DNA of 64,000 bases, taken from contig JANSXV010000003.1 of NCBI GenBank assembly GCA_024742735.1, positions 62,001-126,000 on the forward strand, given 5' to 3'. A model generated the notes under the pieces. That model searched no databases. It was not told the DNA's origin and saw only the letters and a program-made list of their open reading frames with translations. Shown here in pieces: positions 26,793 through 36,191 of this stretch (positions are counted from its first letter, which is position 1; every line of letters begins with the position of its first letter). Position numbers and translations under genes: made by a program. Source of the DNA: Alphaproteobacteria bacterium (GTDB lineage: Bacteria > Pseudomonadota > Alphaproteobacteria > Caulobacterales > Maricaulaceae).

Positions 26793-27974
26793 ATGGCCAT
26801 GCATCCGCGTCTGACCCTCGATATCAGCTGGAGCGAGCTTATCTCAGCCGCGCTCGCGCCTGGCGGGCCTGCGCCGGGCGAGGCCGACTGGCGGCGTGTG
26901 TTTTCCGATGGCGAGCTTGTCGAAGCGCTATCCGTGCGCACCCTATTCGACGCGATCCTGACCGTGCTGGATCGAAACGACAGCGCGCCGATCCTGATGA
27001 CCGGCGTCACCATCGCCAACATGGCAGAGATCGCCAGCGCCCATGGCCGCACGATCATCGCTGTGGATCTCGACCCTCACACCCTGTTGCCCCCGCCTGG
27101 CGCGCTTCTCGACGCTCAGGCGCAGTCGGGTGCGAAAATCTGCGTCATCGCCCACCTTTATGGCGCAGTCAGCGTATGCCCCGACGTCGAAGCCCTGCGC
27201 GCGCGCGGCGTCACCGTGATTGAGGACGAGGCCCAGGCCTTCGCCGGGGCGGGGTTCAACAGCGGTGATCCGAGCGCGTCGGCCAGCCTGTTCAGCTTCG
27301 GCCCGATCAAGCGCGCGACAGCCTTGGGCGGGGCCCTGGGCGTCTTCCGCGATGCTAAACTGGCTGAAGACGTGGCCGCCGTTCTGGCTGAGCATCCGAG
27401 GAAATCAGATGTCTGGTTCCGCCAGCGCGCGGTGAAGTATCTGGCGCTCAAGGCGCTTAACACGCCGGCGCTCTATGGCGCCCTCATCGGTCTGATCCAG
27501 GCGCGCGGCAAGGATCCCGATACGGTCATCGGCGCGGCCGCGCGGGGCTTTTCCGGCGACGACCTGCTGACCGCCATCCGCCACGCCCCGCCCGATCGCC
27601 TTCTGGCGTTGGCCGCGAGACAGGCGAACGCCTGCCCCGATCCGTCAGAACGCCGCGCGGCCGTCGCCCGGTTTCTGGATCAACTGCCCCAGGGCGTCCG
27701 GCCGCCGGGGACGGGCGCAGATCGTCACGCCTGGTGGCTGCTTGCGCTGCTGCATGGCGAGCCGGCGTCGGCCGTCGCAGCGTTGCGCCAGGCCGGGTTC
27801 GACGCCACGCGCGGCGCGACCAGCCTGCGCGCCATCGATCCGGATGCGACGCCGAATGCAGCCCGCCTGATCAAGCACGCCGTCTACCTGCCCCACCCGG
27901 CGCATATGAGCCAAGCGGCGGCCGAGCGCATGGCGCAGGCCGTGACGGAGATCGAGGGCTGGCTATCGCCCTAG
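26793..27974 (+). CDS. DegT/DnrJ/EryC1/StrS-like PLP protein
   Basis: 393 aa. The large-domain pattern IVIEDEAQAFAGAGF-like (TVIEDEAQAF) precedes LFSFGPIKRATALGGALGVF, whose Lys is the likely PLP anchor. The N-terminal region has VFSDGELVEALSVRTLFDAIL. DegT-family proteins aminate keto-sugars, but sequence drift is considerable here and no sugar pathway genes are near. It starts 7 nt after the acyltransferase, probably in the same operon. Its stop interlocks with the opposing HAD gene over CTAG. Confidence 0.7.
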   Translation: MAMHPRLTLDISWSELISAALAPGGPAPGEADWRRVFSDGELVEALSVRTLFDAILTVLDRNDSAPILMTGVTIANMAEIASAHGRTIIAVDLDPHTLLPPPGALLDAQAQSGAKICVIAHLYGAVSVCPDVEALRARGVTVIEDEAQAFAGAGFNSGDPSASASLFSFGPIKRATALGGALGVFRDAKLAEDVAAVLAEHPRKSDVWFRQRAVKYLALKALNTPALYGALIGLIQARGKDPDTVIGAAARGFSGDDLLTAIRHAPPDRLLALAARQANACPDPSERRAAVARFLDQLPQGVRPPGTGADRHAWWLLALLHGEPASAVAALRQAGFDATRGATSLRAIDPDATPNAARLIKHAVYLPHPAHMSQAAAERMAQAVTEIEGWLSP

Positions 27975-28807
27975 CCTTTCTCCAGCGCCTTCAGCCGCTC
28001 CACCGCAGCCATCTTGTCGATAGCGGCTCTTACGTAGGCGTCCAGCGCCGAGCCGTCGGAATAATCAGCGTCGGCGGTGAAGTGGACCCGGCGTTCCGCC
28101 TTCAGGCCAGCGGTCTTGGCCGCGCCGTCCGCGTCGCCGGCCGGATGGACGGCGATGGACACGCCGCCCTGCTCCTTGACCGTGCGCATGCACGGCACGT
28201 CGGTGTCGCCGTCGCCGATATAGATCATGTTGCGGAAGGGAACCGGGCGTTCGTCTTCAGGGATGTAGCGGTTGACCGCCGAGTGGTCGGCGAGGTCCAG
28301 GGCGCCCTTGTTGATGCGGAACAGGAACTGGGTCTTGTTGGTGTAATTCACCGCCGAGGCCGCCCAGACCGGCACATCGTCGGCGTTGTACTTGAATTCG
28401 CTGGCGAAGATGGCGTCGAACTCGTGGCCGATCCTGCTGGCCCGCACCATCTCCTTCAGGCCTGAGGAGATGATGAAGTGCTGGACGTTTACGCCCAGCC
28501 CATCGCCATGGTCGCGCAGGCGCTTAAACCATCCGTCGGCGACGCCGGGAAAGAAGCCGATGCGCTGGCCGTGGCGCTCGATATCCTCACGGCGGAAACG
28601 CTTCTCCTCGCGCTGCGCCGCTTTCACCATCTCATGCATGTAGATGAGGATATTGTCGGCCCCAAGCCGCGCCGCCTCGCCGTTCACCCGCGCCCAGAAC
28701 GCCGCCTTCTCCTCCCCGATCTCGGGAATGAAGGAATGCTCCTGCATGGAGCCGGGGCTCAGCGTGCCGTCGAAATCATAGGCGATGGCGAGGGTGGGTC
28801 GGGTCAT
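27971..28807 (-). CDS. HAD-family phosphatase
   Basis: 278 aa. Motif I DFDGTLS (D11, D13), motif II around FIISSGLKEM, motif III Lys in the FKYNADD region and motif IV YIGDGDTDVPCM. The long helical cap (about 30-95) is typical of the HAD-IB group. It is a small-molecule phosphatase by family. The substrate is unknown. It converges on the DegT-like gene with a 4-nt palindromic stop overlap. Confidence 0.82.
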   Translation of the reverse strand: MTRPTLAIAYDFDGTLSPGSMQEHSFIPEIGEEKAAFWARVNGEAARLGADNILIYMHEMVKAAQREEKRFRREDIERHGQRIGFFPGVADGWFKRLRDHGDGLGVNVQHFIISSGLKEMVRASRIGHEFDAIFASEFKYNADDVPVWAASAVNYTNKTQFLFRINKGALDLADHSAVNRYIPEDERPVPFRNMIYIGDGDTDVPCMRTVKEQGGVSIAVHPAGDADGAAKTAGLKAERRVHFTADADYSDGSALDAYVRAAIDKMAAVERLKALEKG

Positions 28808-28836
28808 GGGGTTTTGATACCACGAAAGCTGAGATT

Positions 28837-29022
28837 TCCTCCCCCGCCTGCGGGGGAGGTGTCCGCGAAGCGGACGGATGGGGGGGGCGGCGATGTTCTG
28901 CGCAGCCGATCAAGCGAACCGGCGAAGCGATTGAAATCCGGCGAACGGGCCGGAAGGCCCAAGACTAGCGCACGCCCCCCTCGACCCTTCGGGCCACTCC
29001 CCCTGCTCGCGGGGGGAGAAAC
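28837..29022. repeat. Intergenic repeat bounded by C5/G5 hairpins
   Basis: The left end is the hairpin CTCCCCCGC-CT-GCGGGGGAG followed by GTCCGCGAAGCGGAC. The right end reads CCCTTCGGGCCACTCCCCC then GCGGGGGGAG. The middle has no ORF. This architecture matches a dispersed repeat type common in alphaproteobacterial genomes. It fills most of the 234-bp space between the HAD and HNH genes. Confidence 0.55.
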
Positions 29023-29041
29023 CGCCCTGACCGCAATGAGC

Positions 29042-29644
29042 TCACGCCTCCAGCGTGGTGTCCCAGTAGAGATAGTCCAGCCAGCTTTCGTGGAGGTATT
29101 TCGGCGGGAAGCGGCGGCCCTGGGCCTGCAGCTGGTGCATGTTGGGGCGCTCGGCTTCGCGCAGCAGCGGCATCTTGGCTTCACGCGGCGTGCGCCCGCC
29201 CTTTTTGAGGTTACACGGGGCGCAGGCGGCCACGATATTGTCCCAGGTCGTCCGGCCGCCATAGGCGCGCGGCACGACGTGGTCGAAGGTCAGCTGGTCG
29301 AGCTTGTTGGTGCCGCAATACTGACAGCGGAAGCCGTCGCGCAGGAAGACGTTGAAGCGCGTGAAGGCCGGCGGGCGGTCCTGGTTGATGTAGTCGCGCA
29401 GGGCCACGACCGAGGGCGCGGCCATGGAGAAGCTGGGACTGCGGATCTGGGTCTCATACTCCGCGATGATGTCCACGCGCTCCAGGAACACGGCCTTGAC
29501 CGCCTCCTGCCAGGGCCAGGTCGACAGCGGATAGTAGGACAGCGGCTGGTAATCGGCGTTCAGCACCAGGCAGCGCAGATCGGCGGGCGCGCTGGCGGAG
29601 ATGTTCACAGGCGCCTGGGGTGGAGTTTGGGGACTAAAGTGCAC
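29042..29644 (-). CDS. HNH endonuclease family protein
   Basis: 200 aa. The N-terminal half includes CLVLNADYQPLSYYPLSTWPWQ. The C-terminal HNH core holds CQYCG, LTFDHVVPRAYGGRT (D-H-V), ACAPCNLKKG and KMPLLREAERP, with two CXXC pairs for zinc. This stand-alone HNH protein is widely conserved in alphaproteobacteria. No restriction partner is adjacent, so a housekeeping nucleic-acid role is more likely than defence. The 222 bp behind its start (29645-29866) show no gene. Confidence 0.85.
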   Translation of the reverse strand: MHFSPQTPPQAPVNISASAPADLRCLVLNADYQPLSYYPLSTWPWQEAVKAVFLERVDIIAEYETQIRSPSFSMAAPSVVALRDYINQDRPPAFTRFNVFLRDGFRCQYCGTNKLDQLTFDHVVPRAYGGRTTWDNIVAACAPCNLKKGGRTPREAKMPLLREAERPNMHQLQAQGRRFPPKYLHESWLDYLYWDTTLEA

Positions 29645-29866
29645 TGCGCGCCCTCCCGACTGAAAAGCCGGCGGCGGGCCGCCTGTTGGCCGGGCGCAGA
29701 GCCCTGTATGCGATGGCCGTCCTGAAGACGCGCCTCCCTCAAGTCCTGCTGGAAGCGAAACGAATCACTTTCAGCCCCTCAGGTGTGAGCGCACTTTAAC
29801 GCAACTCGCATGACGCTCCCATGACACAAACGCCACACCTGTTTGACATGTCAGGAGGTGGGGCGG

Positions 29867-30526
29867 TCAGGCCAGTTTTCCAGCCAGGGCGTTGGCGATG
29901 AAACGCTGGCCCAGCTCCAGCCCGTCCGGGCCGATCGAGTGGGGAATGCCTTGGGAGATGTGAAATTCCGCGCCGTGCCCGGCCGCGCAAAGGCCCTGAG
30001 CCGCCATGAGCGTCATGCCCACAGGCAGCACGTCATCCTGATCGCCATGGATCAGCATGACCGGCGGCTTGGCGGTCATTTCCTGTTTCAGGCGCTCAGG
30101 CCCCGCGAGCGCGCCGGAATAGCCCAGCACGCCGGCCGGGGCGGTCTCGCGGCGCAGGGCTGTGTGCAGCGCCATCATCGTGCCCTGGCTGAAGCCCACC
30201 AGCACGACGTCGCCATCCTCAAGACCCCAGCGCTTGAGCTCGGACTTCACGAACTGCTCCGCGCTGGCGTGGGCCGAGCGCACGCCCTGCTCCATCAGGT
30301 CAGGATCGAGGCGGGAGATGGGGAACCACTGATAGCCTTGCGGATAGCCCGGCACCTGCTCCGGCGCATTGGGCGAGGCCCAGGCCACGTCGGGAAAATT
30401 CGGCGCCCAGGCCTGGGCGAGCCCGGCCAGATCCTGCCCGTTCGAGCCATAACCGTGGAACAGGATGACCAGCTTTTTCGCGGTCCCGGACCTGGGCGGA
30501 ATTCTTGGTCCGTCGATGAGGATCAT
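29867..30526 (-). CDS. Phospholipase/carboxylesterase (alpha/beta hydrolase)
   Basis: 219 aa of the PF02230 type: oxyanion loop ILFHGYGSNG near residue 22, nucleophile elbow GFSQG with S113, acid in HGDQDDVLP and His in GIPHSIGPDG. It cleaves carboxyl esters such as lysophospholipids. The protein is cytoplasmic, with no signal peptide. Confidence 0.88.
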   Translation of the reverse strand: MILIDGPRIPPRSGTAKKLVILFHGYGSNGQDLAGLAQAWAPNFPDVAWASPNAPEQVPGYPQGYQWFPISRLDPDLMEQGVRSAHASAEQFVKSELKRWGLEDGDVVLVGFSQGTMMALHTALRRETAPAGVLGYSGALAGPERLKQEMTAKPPVMLIHGDQDDVLPVGMTLMAAQGLCAAGHGAEFHISQGIPHSIGPDGLELGQRFIANALAGKLA

Positions 30527-30630
30527 GGCGGCGCTCTCACTATCGCTTCGAGCCGGATCATAGGCGGGCGCGAGCGCCGTTCAATCAGCGCGCTGTGACC
30601 GGCGGGCGCCGGATTGCTACAAAAGTCGCC

Positions 30631-31503
30631 ATGAGCCGATTCCTCACCCGCTTCGCCCCCTCGCCCACGGGGCGCCTGCATCTGGGCCACGCCTTCTCGG
30701 CCCTGACCGCGTTCGATGCCGCGCGCGACGCCGGCGGGACGTGCCTGTTGCGCATCGAGGATATCGACACCACCCGCTGCCGGCCGGAGTTTGAAGAGGC
30801 GATCTTTGAGGACCTCGCCTGGCTCGGCTGCGACTGGCCGAAGCCGGTGCGCCGCCAGAGCGCGCACTTTCCTGAATACGCCCGCGTGCTGGACAGGCTG
30901 GCGGACAAGGGGCTGGTCTATCGCTGCTTCAAGACCCGCAAGGAGATCGCCGAGGAGATCGCCCGCGCGCCCCATCAGGTCGGCGAAGGTCCGGACGGCG
31001 CCATCTATCCCGGCCCGGCCGAGCCCTTGAGCGCCGGCGAAGAGGCGGCGCGGATGGAGGCCGGCGAAGCCTTCTCCTGGCGGCTATCCGTCAAAGCCTG
31101 CCGCGATCATCTGGGCGAGGGGTTCGACGGCCTGAATTTCGTCGAAGAAGGCTCGGGACCGGACGGCGAAACCGGCCTCGTCAAAGCGCGCCCGGAGACG
31201 CTGGGCGATGTGATCCTGGGGCGTAAGGATGTGGGGACGAGCTATCATCTGGCCTGCGTCCATGATGACGGACTGCAGGGCGTGACCCATGTGATCCGGG
31301 GCCAGGATCTGTTCTTCGCCACCCACCTGCATGTTCTGCTTCAAGCGCTGCTCGGCCTGCCGCGCCCCGTCTACCGCCACCACCGCCTGTTGGTGGGCGA
31401 GGACGGCAAGCGCTTCGCCAAGCGTGACAAGTCCCTGACGCTGCAGGCCCTGCGCGAAGCGGGCAGGACCGCCGCCGAGGTGCGGGCGATGGCGGGGCTT
31501 TAG
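30631..31503 (+). CDS. gluQ: Glutamyl-Q tRNA(Asp) synthetase
   Basis: 290 aa, a class I synthetase catalytic core without anticodon-binding domain, as for GluQ-RS. It has RFAPSPTGRLHLGH (HIGH motif), LRIEDIDTTR, HVIRGQDLFFATHLH and a KMSKS equivalent KRFAKRDK. The enzyme attaches glutamate to queuosine in tRNA(Asp). The E. coli enzyme binds zinc through a C-X-C pair; here only one Cys is present (YRCFKTRKE). Its stop interlocks with the GNAT gene over 4 nt. Confidence 0.9.
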   Translation: MSRFLTRFAPSPTGRLHLGHAFSALTAFDAARDAGGTCLLRIEDIDTTRCRPEFEEAIFEDLAWLGCDWPKPVRRQSAHFPEYARVLDRLADKGLVYRCFKTRKEIAEEIARAPHQVGEGPDGAIYPGPAEPLSAGEEAARMEAGEAFSWRLSVKACRDHLGEGFDGLNFVEEGSGPDGETGLVKARPETLGDVILGRKDVGTSYHLACVHDDGLQGVTHVIRGQDLFFATHLHVLLQALLGLPRPVYRHHRLLVGEDGKRFAKRDKSLTLQALREAGRTAAEVRAMAGL

Positions 31504-32042
31504 CCGCCGCGCGGACGCCAGAACACCAGCGTGTCCGCCTTGCCCGACAGCATGGCTTTCGCCGGGTCGCCATAGCCGAGCTTCTCGGCGACCCGGATGG
31601 ACGCAGCGTTTTCGGGATCGATCAGGCAGCAGGAGCGCGGCGCATCAATCGTCCCGTCCAGCCAGGCCAGCGCTGCGGTCATGGCCTCGGTGGCGTAGCC
31701 CCGGCCATGGACATGGGGGCTCAGCACCCATCCCGCTTCGGGCACGCCGGAGATGTCCACGGTCAGCTCACGCTTGAAGTCTGCGAAGCCCACCTGACCG
31801 CAGAAGCGGTCATCCGCCTTGTCCTCCAGCGTCCAGTAGCCATAGCCGAGAAGCGCCCACAGCCCCGGGAAGCGCAGCATGCGAGCCCAGCTCTCCGTCG
31901 GCGTGGACGGCGTACCGCCAATATGGCGGGTGACGCGGTGATCGCCCCACAGCTGCGCGCAAGGCTCGAAGTCATCTGCTCGCGTCGCCCGCAGGATCAG
32001 GCGCTCAGTCTCAAGGCGCGGGGCCTCGCGCCCCTCGCTCAT
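31500..32042 (-). CDS. GNAT family N-acetyltransferase (RimJ/RimL-like)
   Basis: 180 aa. It starts LETERLILRATRADDFEP and has a CoA-binding stretch VHGRGYATEAMTAALAW followed by PENAASIRVAEKLGY, the RimJ/RimL layout. Substrate unknown. The ATG overlaps the stop of the upstream DUF1330 gene (4 nt), so the two are coupled. Confidence 0.85.
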   Translation of the reverse strand: MSEGREAPRLETERLILRATRADDFEPCAQLWGDHRVTRHIGGTPSTPTESWARMLRFPGLWALLGYGYWTLEDKADDRFCGQVGFADFKRELTVDISGVPEAGWVLSPHVHGRGYATEAMTAALAWLDGTIDAPRSCCLIDPENAASIRVAEKLGYGDPAKAMLSGKADTLVFWRPRGG

Positions 32043-32491
32043 TGCGCGTCTTCAGTGCGCTGGGGCAGCGCGTCGACCAGCACCACGTTGAAATCGCCCC
32101 ATTCATTCTGGATGCGCAGATCGGCCAGGGCGCGGTAGTCCGGGTCGTTCCAGAAGGCCCGCGCGCTGTCCCGGTCCGGCCAGCGGCTCATGACCACGCT
32201 TTCGAAGGGCGTGTCGCCCTCCAGCGTCTCCACGTCGCCCGTGACCGCCACATACGACCCGCCGTGGCGCTCATAGAGCGGGGCGAGCTGGGAGGCGTAT
32301 TGGGACATGAAGGCCTGGCGGTCATAGACCGTGCCCATGACGATCATGTAGGCGCCGGTCTCAGGCGCTTCGTCCTGCATCCCGGAGGCCTGGGCGGCGC
32401 TGGCCGCGCCGGCGTCTCCCAGGATCAGGCCCAGGGAAAGCCCGGCGATGCCGGCGCCGGCGGCGATGAACAGGCTGCGCGGAAGGCTCAT
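32039..32491 (-). CDS. DUF1330 family secreted protein
   Basis: 150 aa. An N-terminal hydrophobic segment (about 7-33) looks like a signal or anchor. A dimeric ferredoxin-like DUF1330 domain follows (YMIVMGTVYDRQAF, LAPLYERHGGSYVAVTGDVE, FESVVMSRWPDRDSARAFWNDPDY). The function of the family is unknown. It starts 12 nt after the SSS transporter, in one unit with it and the GNAT gene. Confidence 0.82.
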   Translation of the reverse strand: MSLPRSLFIAAGAGIAGLSLGLILGDAGAASAAQASGMQDEAPETGAYMIVMGTVYDRQAFMSQYASQLAPLYERHGGSYVAVTGDVETLEGDTPFESVVMSRWPDRDSARAFWNDPDYRALADLRIQNEWGDFNVVLVDALPQRTEDAQ

Positions 32492-32503
32492 GATCAGTCT
32501 CCT

Positions 32504-34012
32504 TCAGGAGGGTTCGGCGGGCGCAGGGTGACCTGCGCGCGCCGTCTGGCGAAAAGCAAAAAGCAGGAGGAGCGGTGCGAACCACGGAACGATCCGCTCG
32601 AACGGGTCGCCGGGAATGGCCGCAAGATTGGCGAACAGGGCCGGCAGGCCGGACAGGTCTGCGTCAGCGCCGGCCTGGCCGAAAATGTAGAACAGCACCG
32701 TGGTGAAGAAGCCGGCCAGAATGCTGGCGAAGATCGCCCAGCCCTGCGGCTCCACACCGGCTACACGCGCCACGATCACCGGGCCGAACGCGGCGCCGAG
32801 CGCTGACCAGGAGAACAGGACCCGGTCGAAGATCGTCGCAGGCAGAGAGAGGGTCAGCACCACGGCGAGTGCGCAGATGGCGGCCATGACCGAGCGGCTG
32901 ATCAGCACCTCGCGGCCCTTGAACAGGCGCACCAGGCGCAGGTCGTGGGCGGCGGCGGCGGACGCGGCGATCAGCAGGGAGTCCACCGTGCTCATCACCG
33001 CCGACAGGATCGCCGCGATGACGATGCCGGCCAGAACCGCCGGCAGCAGCGCGGCGGCGAGCTCGTAGAACAGCGCTTCGCCATCGGCGACATCAGGCAG
33101 CAGGGCCCGTCCGGCCAGCGCCAGGGCGGCCATGCCGATATAGACGATGACGCCCCAGCCCATGGCCACGATGAAGCCCTGGCGGCGGGCCTTCTCATCC
33201 TTCACCGCCATGAGGCGCGCCAGAAGATGGGGCTGGCCATAGGTCCCAAGCCCGATGGAGGCGATTCCGATGGCGAAGCCCAGGAAAGCAAAGCCGGCCC
33301 GTCCGCCCCAGGGGTCCAGATAGGCCGCCGGCTGGCTCGCGCTCAGGGCCTCCATGATCCCCGACGGTCCGCCCGCGGCGATCACGGCGAGCGCCGGCAG
33401 CAGCACGGCGATGATCGCCATGATCGCGCCCTGCAGCGTGTCCGTCAGCGACACCGCCCAGAACCCGCCGAGCAGGCCGTAGATCAGGATCACGCCCGCC
33501 CCGATGGCCACGCTCTCCCAGCGCGCCAGATCGAACTGGCTTTCAAACGCGATGGCCGCCGCGCCGAACTGGGCGGCGATGTAGAAGACGAAGGTGAACA
33601 GCACCAGGAAGCCGGCGAGCGCGCTGATGGCCGGGCGCCAGGCAGGCCCGGCGCGCGCGGCCATGAAGTCGCTGGCGGTCACATGACCTTCCGCCTCGGT
33701 TTCCGCTCTCAGGCGCGGGCCGAACCAGCACCAGACCAGGACGTATCCCAGCCAGATGCCCGGCACCATCCACAGCGCCGAGACGCCGACGGCATACACG
33801 AAGCCGGAAAAGCCCAGCAGCACCCAGGCCGAGCTGGTCGACGCGGCGTAGGACAGTCCCGCCACCCAGGCGCCCAAGCCGCGCCCGCCGAGGAAGAAAT
33901 CGGACTCGTTGCGGTTCAACCGGGCGGCCCAGACACCGATCCCGATCAGTACGATCTTGTAGAGGATAAGCGTCGCCAGCACGACGCCGGCGGCCGGTTC
34001 AGCGGACCCCAT
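32504..34012 (-). CDS. Sodium:solute symporter (PutP-like SSS family)
   Basis: 502 aa, about 13 membrane helices. The SSS features are FFLGGRGLGAWVAGLSYAAS near the N-terminus, the sodium-site region SAVMSTVDSLLIAASAA and a GLGTYGQPHLLARLMAVKD block as in proline permease. PutP-type carriers take up proline or related amino compounds with sodium. It is divergent from the 34-43 kb cluster and may supply its substrate, which is inference from position only. The 198-bp spacer 34013-34210 would hold both promoters. Confidence 0.88.
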   Translation of the reverse strand: MGSAEPAAGVVLATLILYKIVLIGIGVWAARLNRNESDFFLGGRGLGAWVAGLSYAASTSSAWVLLGFSGFVYAVGVSALWMVPGIWLGYVLVWCWFGPRLRAETEAEGHVTASDFMAARAGPAWRPAISALAGFLVLFTFVFYIAAQFGAAAIAFESQFDLARWESVAIGAGVILIYGLLGGFWAVSLTDTLQGAIMAIIAVLLPALAVIAAGGPSGIMEALSASQPAAYLDPWGGRAGFAFLGFAIGIASIGLGTYGQPHLLARLMAVKDEKARRQGFIVAMGWGVIVYIGMAALALAGRALLPDVADGEALFYELAAALLPAVLAGIVIAAILSAVMSTVDSLLIAASAAAAHDLRLVRLFKGREVLISRSVMAAICALAVVLTLSLPATIFDRVLFSWSALGAAFGPVIVARVAGVEPQGWAIFASILAGFFTTVLFYIFGQAGADADLSGLPALFANLAAIPGDPFERIVPWFAPLLLLFAFRQTARAGHPAPAEPS

Positions 34013-34210
34013 GGTGCTGCGCGTTCCCTCGTCTCAGTCTCCCCGATGACCGGCATTAGAGACACGAAACCGTCACCGAGGCAAAGCGCGGCGGGCGCCG
34101 CAGCGCCATCTCCGCTAAGGGTGTGGCGCAAATGATATATCTTTTCCGTTTTCACCGGCGCTCAACGCGTTATCGTAGGGGCGATGCGTACGATCAGGGA
34201 GATGACGTCC

Positions 34211-34999
34211 ATGCTCAAAGGCCTTGTCGCCGGCTTCGCCGCCCTCGCCTTCACCGCCTCCGCCGCCGCTCAGGCGCCGAGCGTTTCAGAGCCCTTCACC
34301 CAGGAGGTCTTCCAGACCTGGATCGACGCCCGGGCCGGAACCGGCGCCCCGGCCTACTGGTACTCGGTCGGCACGGTTCGCGATTATCCCTCCGGCGAGG
34401 TGCTCTACATCATGGAAGGCTATGACGCCTCCACCGCCTACTGGCCCGAAGGCCGCGAAGGCGCGGTCGCGCACCAGTATAACCGCAAGATCTACATCTT
34501 CCGGGACCCGGAAACCGGAGAGGTCGTACCGGAGAGCGTGCCGGTCGCCTATCCCTATCAGTTCATCACCTACACGCTGGCCGACGGCGCGATCGACACC
34601 GTGGTCGAGCAAGGGTCCGGCGATCGGATCCAGTCCATCGAGGGCGACGGGATGAGCTATCGCGCCTTGGGCGACACCCATGTCTTCACCGCGCCGGTCT
34701 TCATCGACTTTCCGATCCCCGGGACCGACCGGCGCATCCAGGCCTGGGAGAATTATGACTTCTTCATCCATCCCGACGGCGCGGTGGACGAACCGCACCA
34801 GCTCAGCTGGGCGCGGGTCGGTCAGCTGCCGCCCTGGGCCGGCGGCGGTCAGGCCGTCATGCACCTGATCACCTGGCGCATCGACGACTATGCGCAGGTG
34901 CCGGAGAGCCTTCGAACCTATATCGAGGCCGAGGCGCCGCTGTGGATGAACCCGCCCGCCGATCTTGACGAGATCCGGGCGTTGCAAGCCGGGGAGTGA
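34211..34999 (+). CDS. DUF1838-like secreted protein
   Basis: 262 aa from the ATG at 34211, which has AGGGAG about 9 nt upstream; ATGs at 34184 and 34202 are also in frame. The signal peptide is MLKGLVAGFAALAFTASAAAQA. The mature part resembles DUF1838 proteins: PAYWYSVGTVRDYPSGEVLY, RDPETGEVV, WENYDFFIHPDG. Function unknown. First gene of the co-directional cluster; the nitrilase-like gene follows after 4 nt. Confidence 0.68.
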   Translation: MLKGLVAGFAALAFTASAAAQAPSVSEPFTQEVFQTWIDARAGTGAPAYWYSVGTVRDYPSGEVLYIMEGYDASTAYWPEGREGAVAHQYNRKIYIFRDPETGEVVPESVPVAYPYQFITYTLADGAIDTVVEQGSGDRIQSIEGDGMSYRALGDTHVFTAPVFIDFPIPGTDRRIQAWENYDFFIHPDGAVDEPHQLSWARVGQLPPWAGGGQAVMHLITWRIDDYAQVPESLRTYIEAEAPLWMNPPADLDEIRALQAGE

Positions 35000-35003
35000 G
35001 GCC

Positions 35004-36188
35004 TTGAGCACCGATCTTGATCGCCGCCGGCTGTTCCATGCCGCCATCGCCATGAGCGCCCTGGGCGCGTTGTCGGGAACCGCGAAAGCGCAGGAGGACG
35101 CCGCGAATGGCCCGCGCCCTCTGCCCGATCGGGGCCTGGATCCCGCCGTGCCCTGGAACGGCGACTACGCCAAGGTCGCCCTGGCGAGCCCGGTGGTTCG
35201 CCTGGGCGTGTTGCAAAGCCGGGTGCGCGGCGTGGACGTCAGCTCCTCGCGCACCCTGGCGCGCACGCGCCAGGCCAATCTCGACCACATGAAGGATCTG
35301 ATCGACGCCGCCCAGGGCTGGGGCGGGCGCAAGGACATCCTGTTCTTCCACGAATTCCCCATCACCGGCTATCAGGCCGTGTGGGGCCGCGCCGAAACCC
35401 TGCGCGCCGCCATCGAAATTCCAGGCGAGGAAACCGAGCAGATCGCCGCGAAAGCGCGCGAACACGGTTGCTATATCGTGTTCGGTTCCTACGCCCGCGA
35501 CGCCGACTGGCCGGACCATGTTCTGTCGATCACCACGATCATGGGACCGGACGGAGAGATCGTGGACACCCACTGGAAGGCCCGCAACATCAAGGGCGTG
35601 TTCGGACCGGGCTTCGAGCTGTTCACCACGACGATCTATGACGTGCTCGACCAGTATATCGAGATGTACGGTCTGGACCACGTCATGCCCGTCACCCGCA
35701 CGCCGGTGGGCAATATCGTGACGAGCTCGGTCCAGCGCGAGCCCGAGCTGTTCCGCGCCTTCGCCATGAAGGGCGGGGAGATTTTCCTGCGCACCGCCAC
35801 GGGCGGGTTCACCCCGCTCGATATCCAGGCGACCAGCCTCTACAACGGGGTCTACACCGCCATCGTGAATAACGCGGTCAGCCCCGGAAATCCGAACTTC
35901 CTGGAGGATAACGGCGGAGCGGGCGGCTCGGCGATCTACGGCCCGGACGGAGTCATGATCGACGAGGCCAATTCCGAGCATGAGACGATCATCACCGCGA
36001 CCTTGCCCATGGCCGCCTTCCGCCAGCGCCATACGCTGCCCTACGTGCACATGGACCTCTACCGGCCGATCTTCGACGCCTACCGCAACCGCTTCCCGCC
36101 GAATCTGTTTGAAGACTATCAGCCCACCGATACCCGCGACGCCGCGCGGTATCTGGCCGACAAGGGCATCTGGGTTATGGATCGCTAG
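35004..36188 (+). CDS. Tat-exported nitrilase-fold protein, Cys replaced by Ser
   Basis: 394 aa from a TTG at 35004 with GGGGAG 7 nt upstream; this start yields a clean Tat signal (DRRRLFHAA...GTAKA). The nitrilase/carbon-nitrogen hydrolase fold shows the catalytic Glu (FFHE117FPITGY) and Lys (HWK192ARNIKG). The nucleophile position, six residues before PE(L)FR, is S241 rather than Cys. It shares DVLDQYIEMYGLDHV with the second nitrilase-like protein at 39989, so the two are paralogues. Predicted periplasmic. Whether Ser can serve as nucleophile is unknown. Confidence 0.82.
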   Translation: MSTDLDRRRLFHAAIAMSALGALSGTAKAQEDAANGPRPLPDRGLDPAVPWNGDYAKVALASPVVRLGVLQSRVRGVDVSSSRTLARTRQANLDHMKDLIDAAQGWGGRKDILFFHEFPITGYQAVWGRAETLRAAIEIPGEETEQIAAKAREHGCYIVFGSYARDADWPDHVLSITTIMGPDGEIVDTHWKARNIKGVFGPGFELFTTTIYDVLDQYIEMYGLDHVMPVTRTPVGNIVTSSVQREPELFRAFAMKGGEIFLRTATGGFTPLDIQATSLYNGVYTAIVNNAVSPGNPNFLEDNGGAGGSAIYGPDGVMIDEANSEHETIITATLPMAAFRQRHTLPYVHMDLYRPIFDAYRNRFPPNLFEDYQPTDTRDAARYLADKGIWVMDR

Positions 36189-36191
36189 ACC

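Noticed and set aside
29042-29644. HNH nuclease as part of a defence system
   Set aside because: No methylase, helicase or other defence gene is near; the stand-alone form is a common housekeeping protein in the class.
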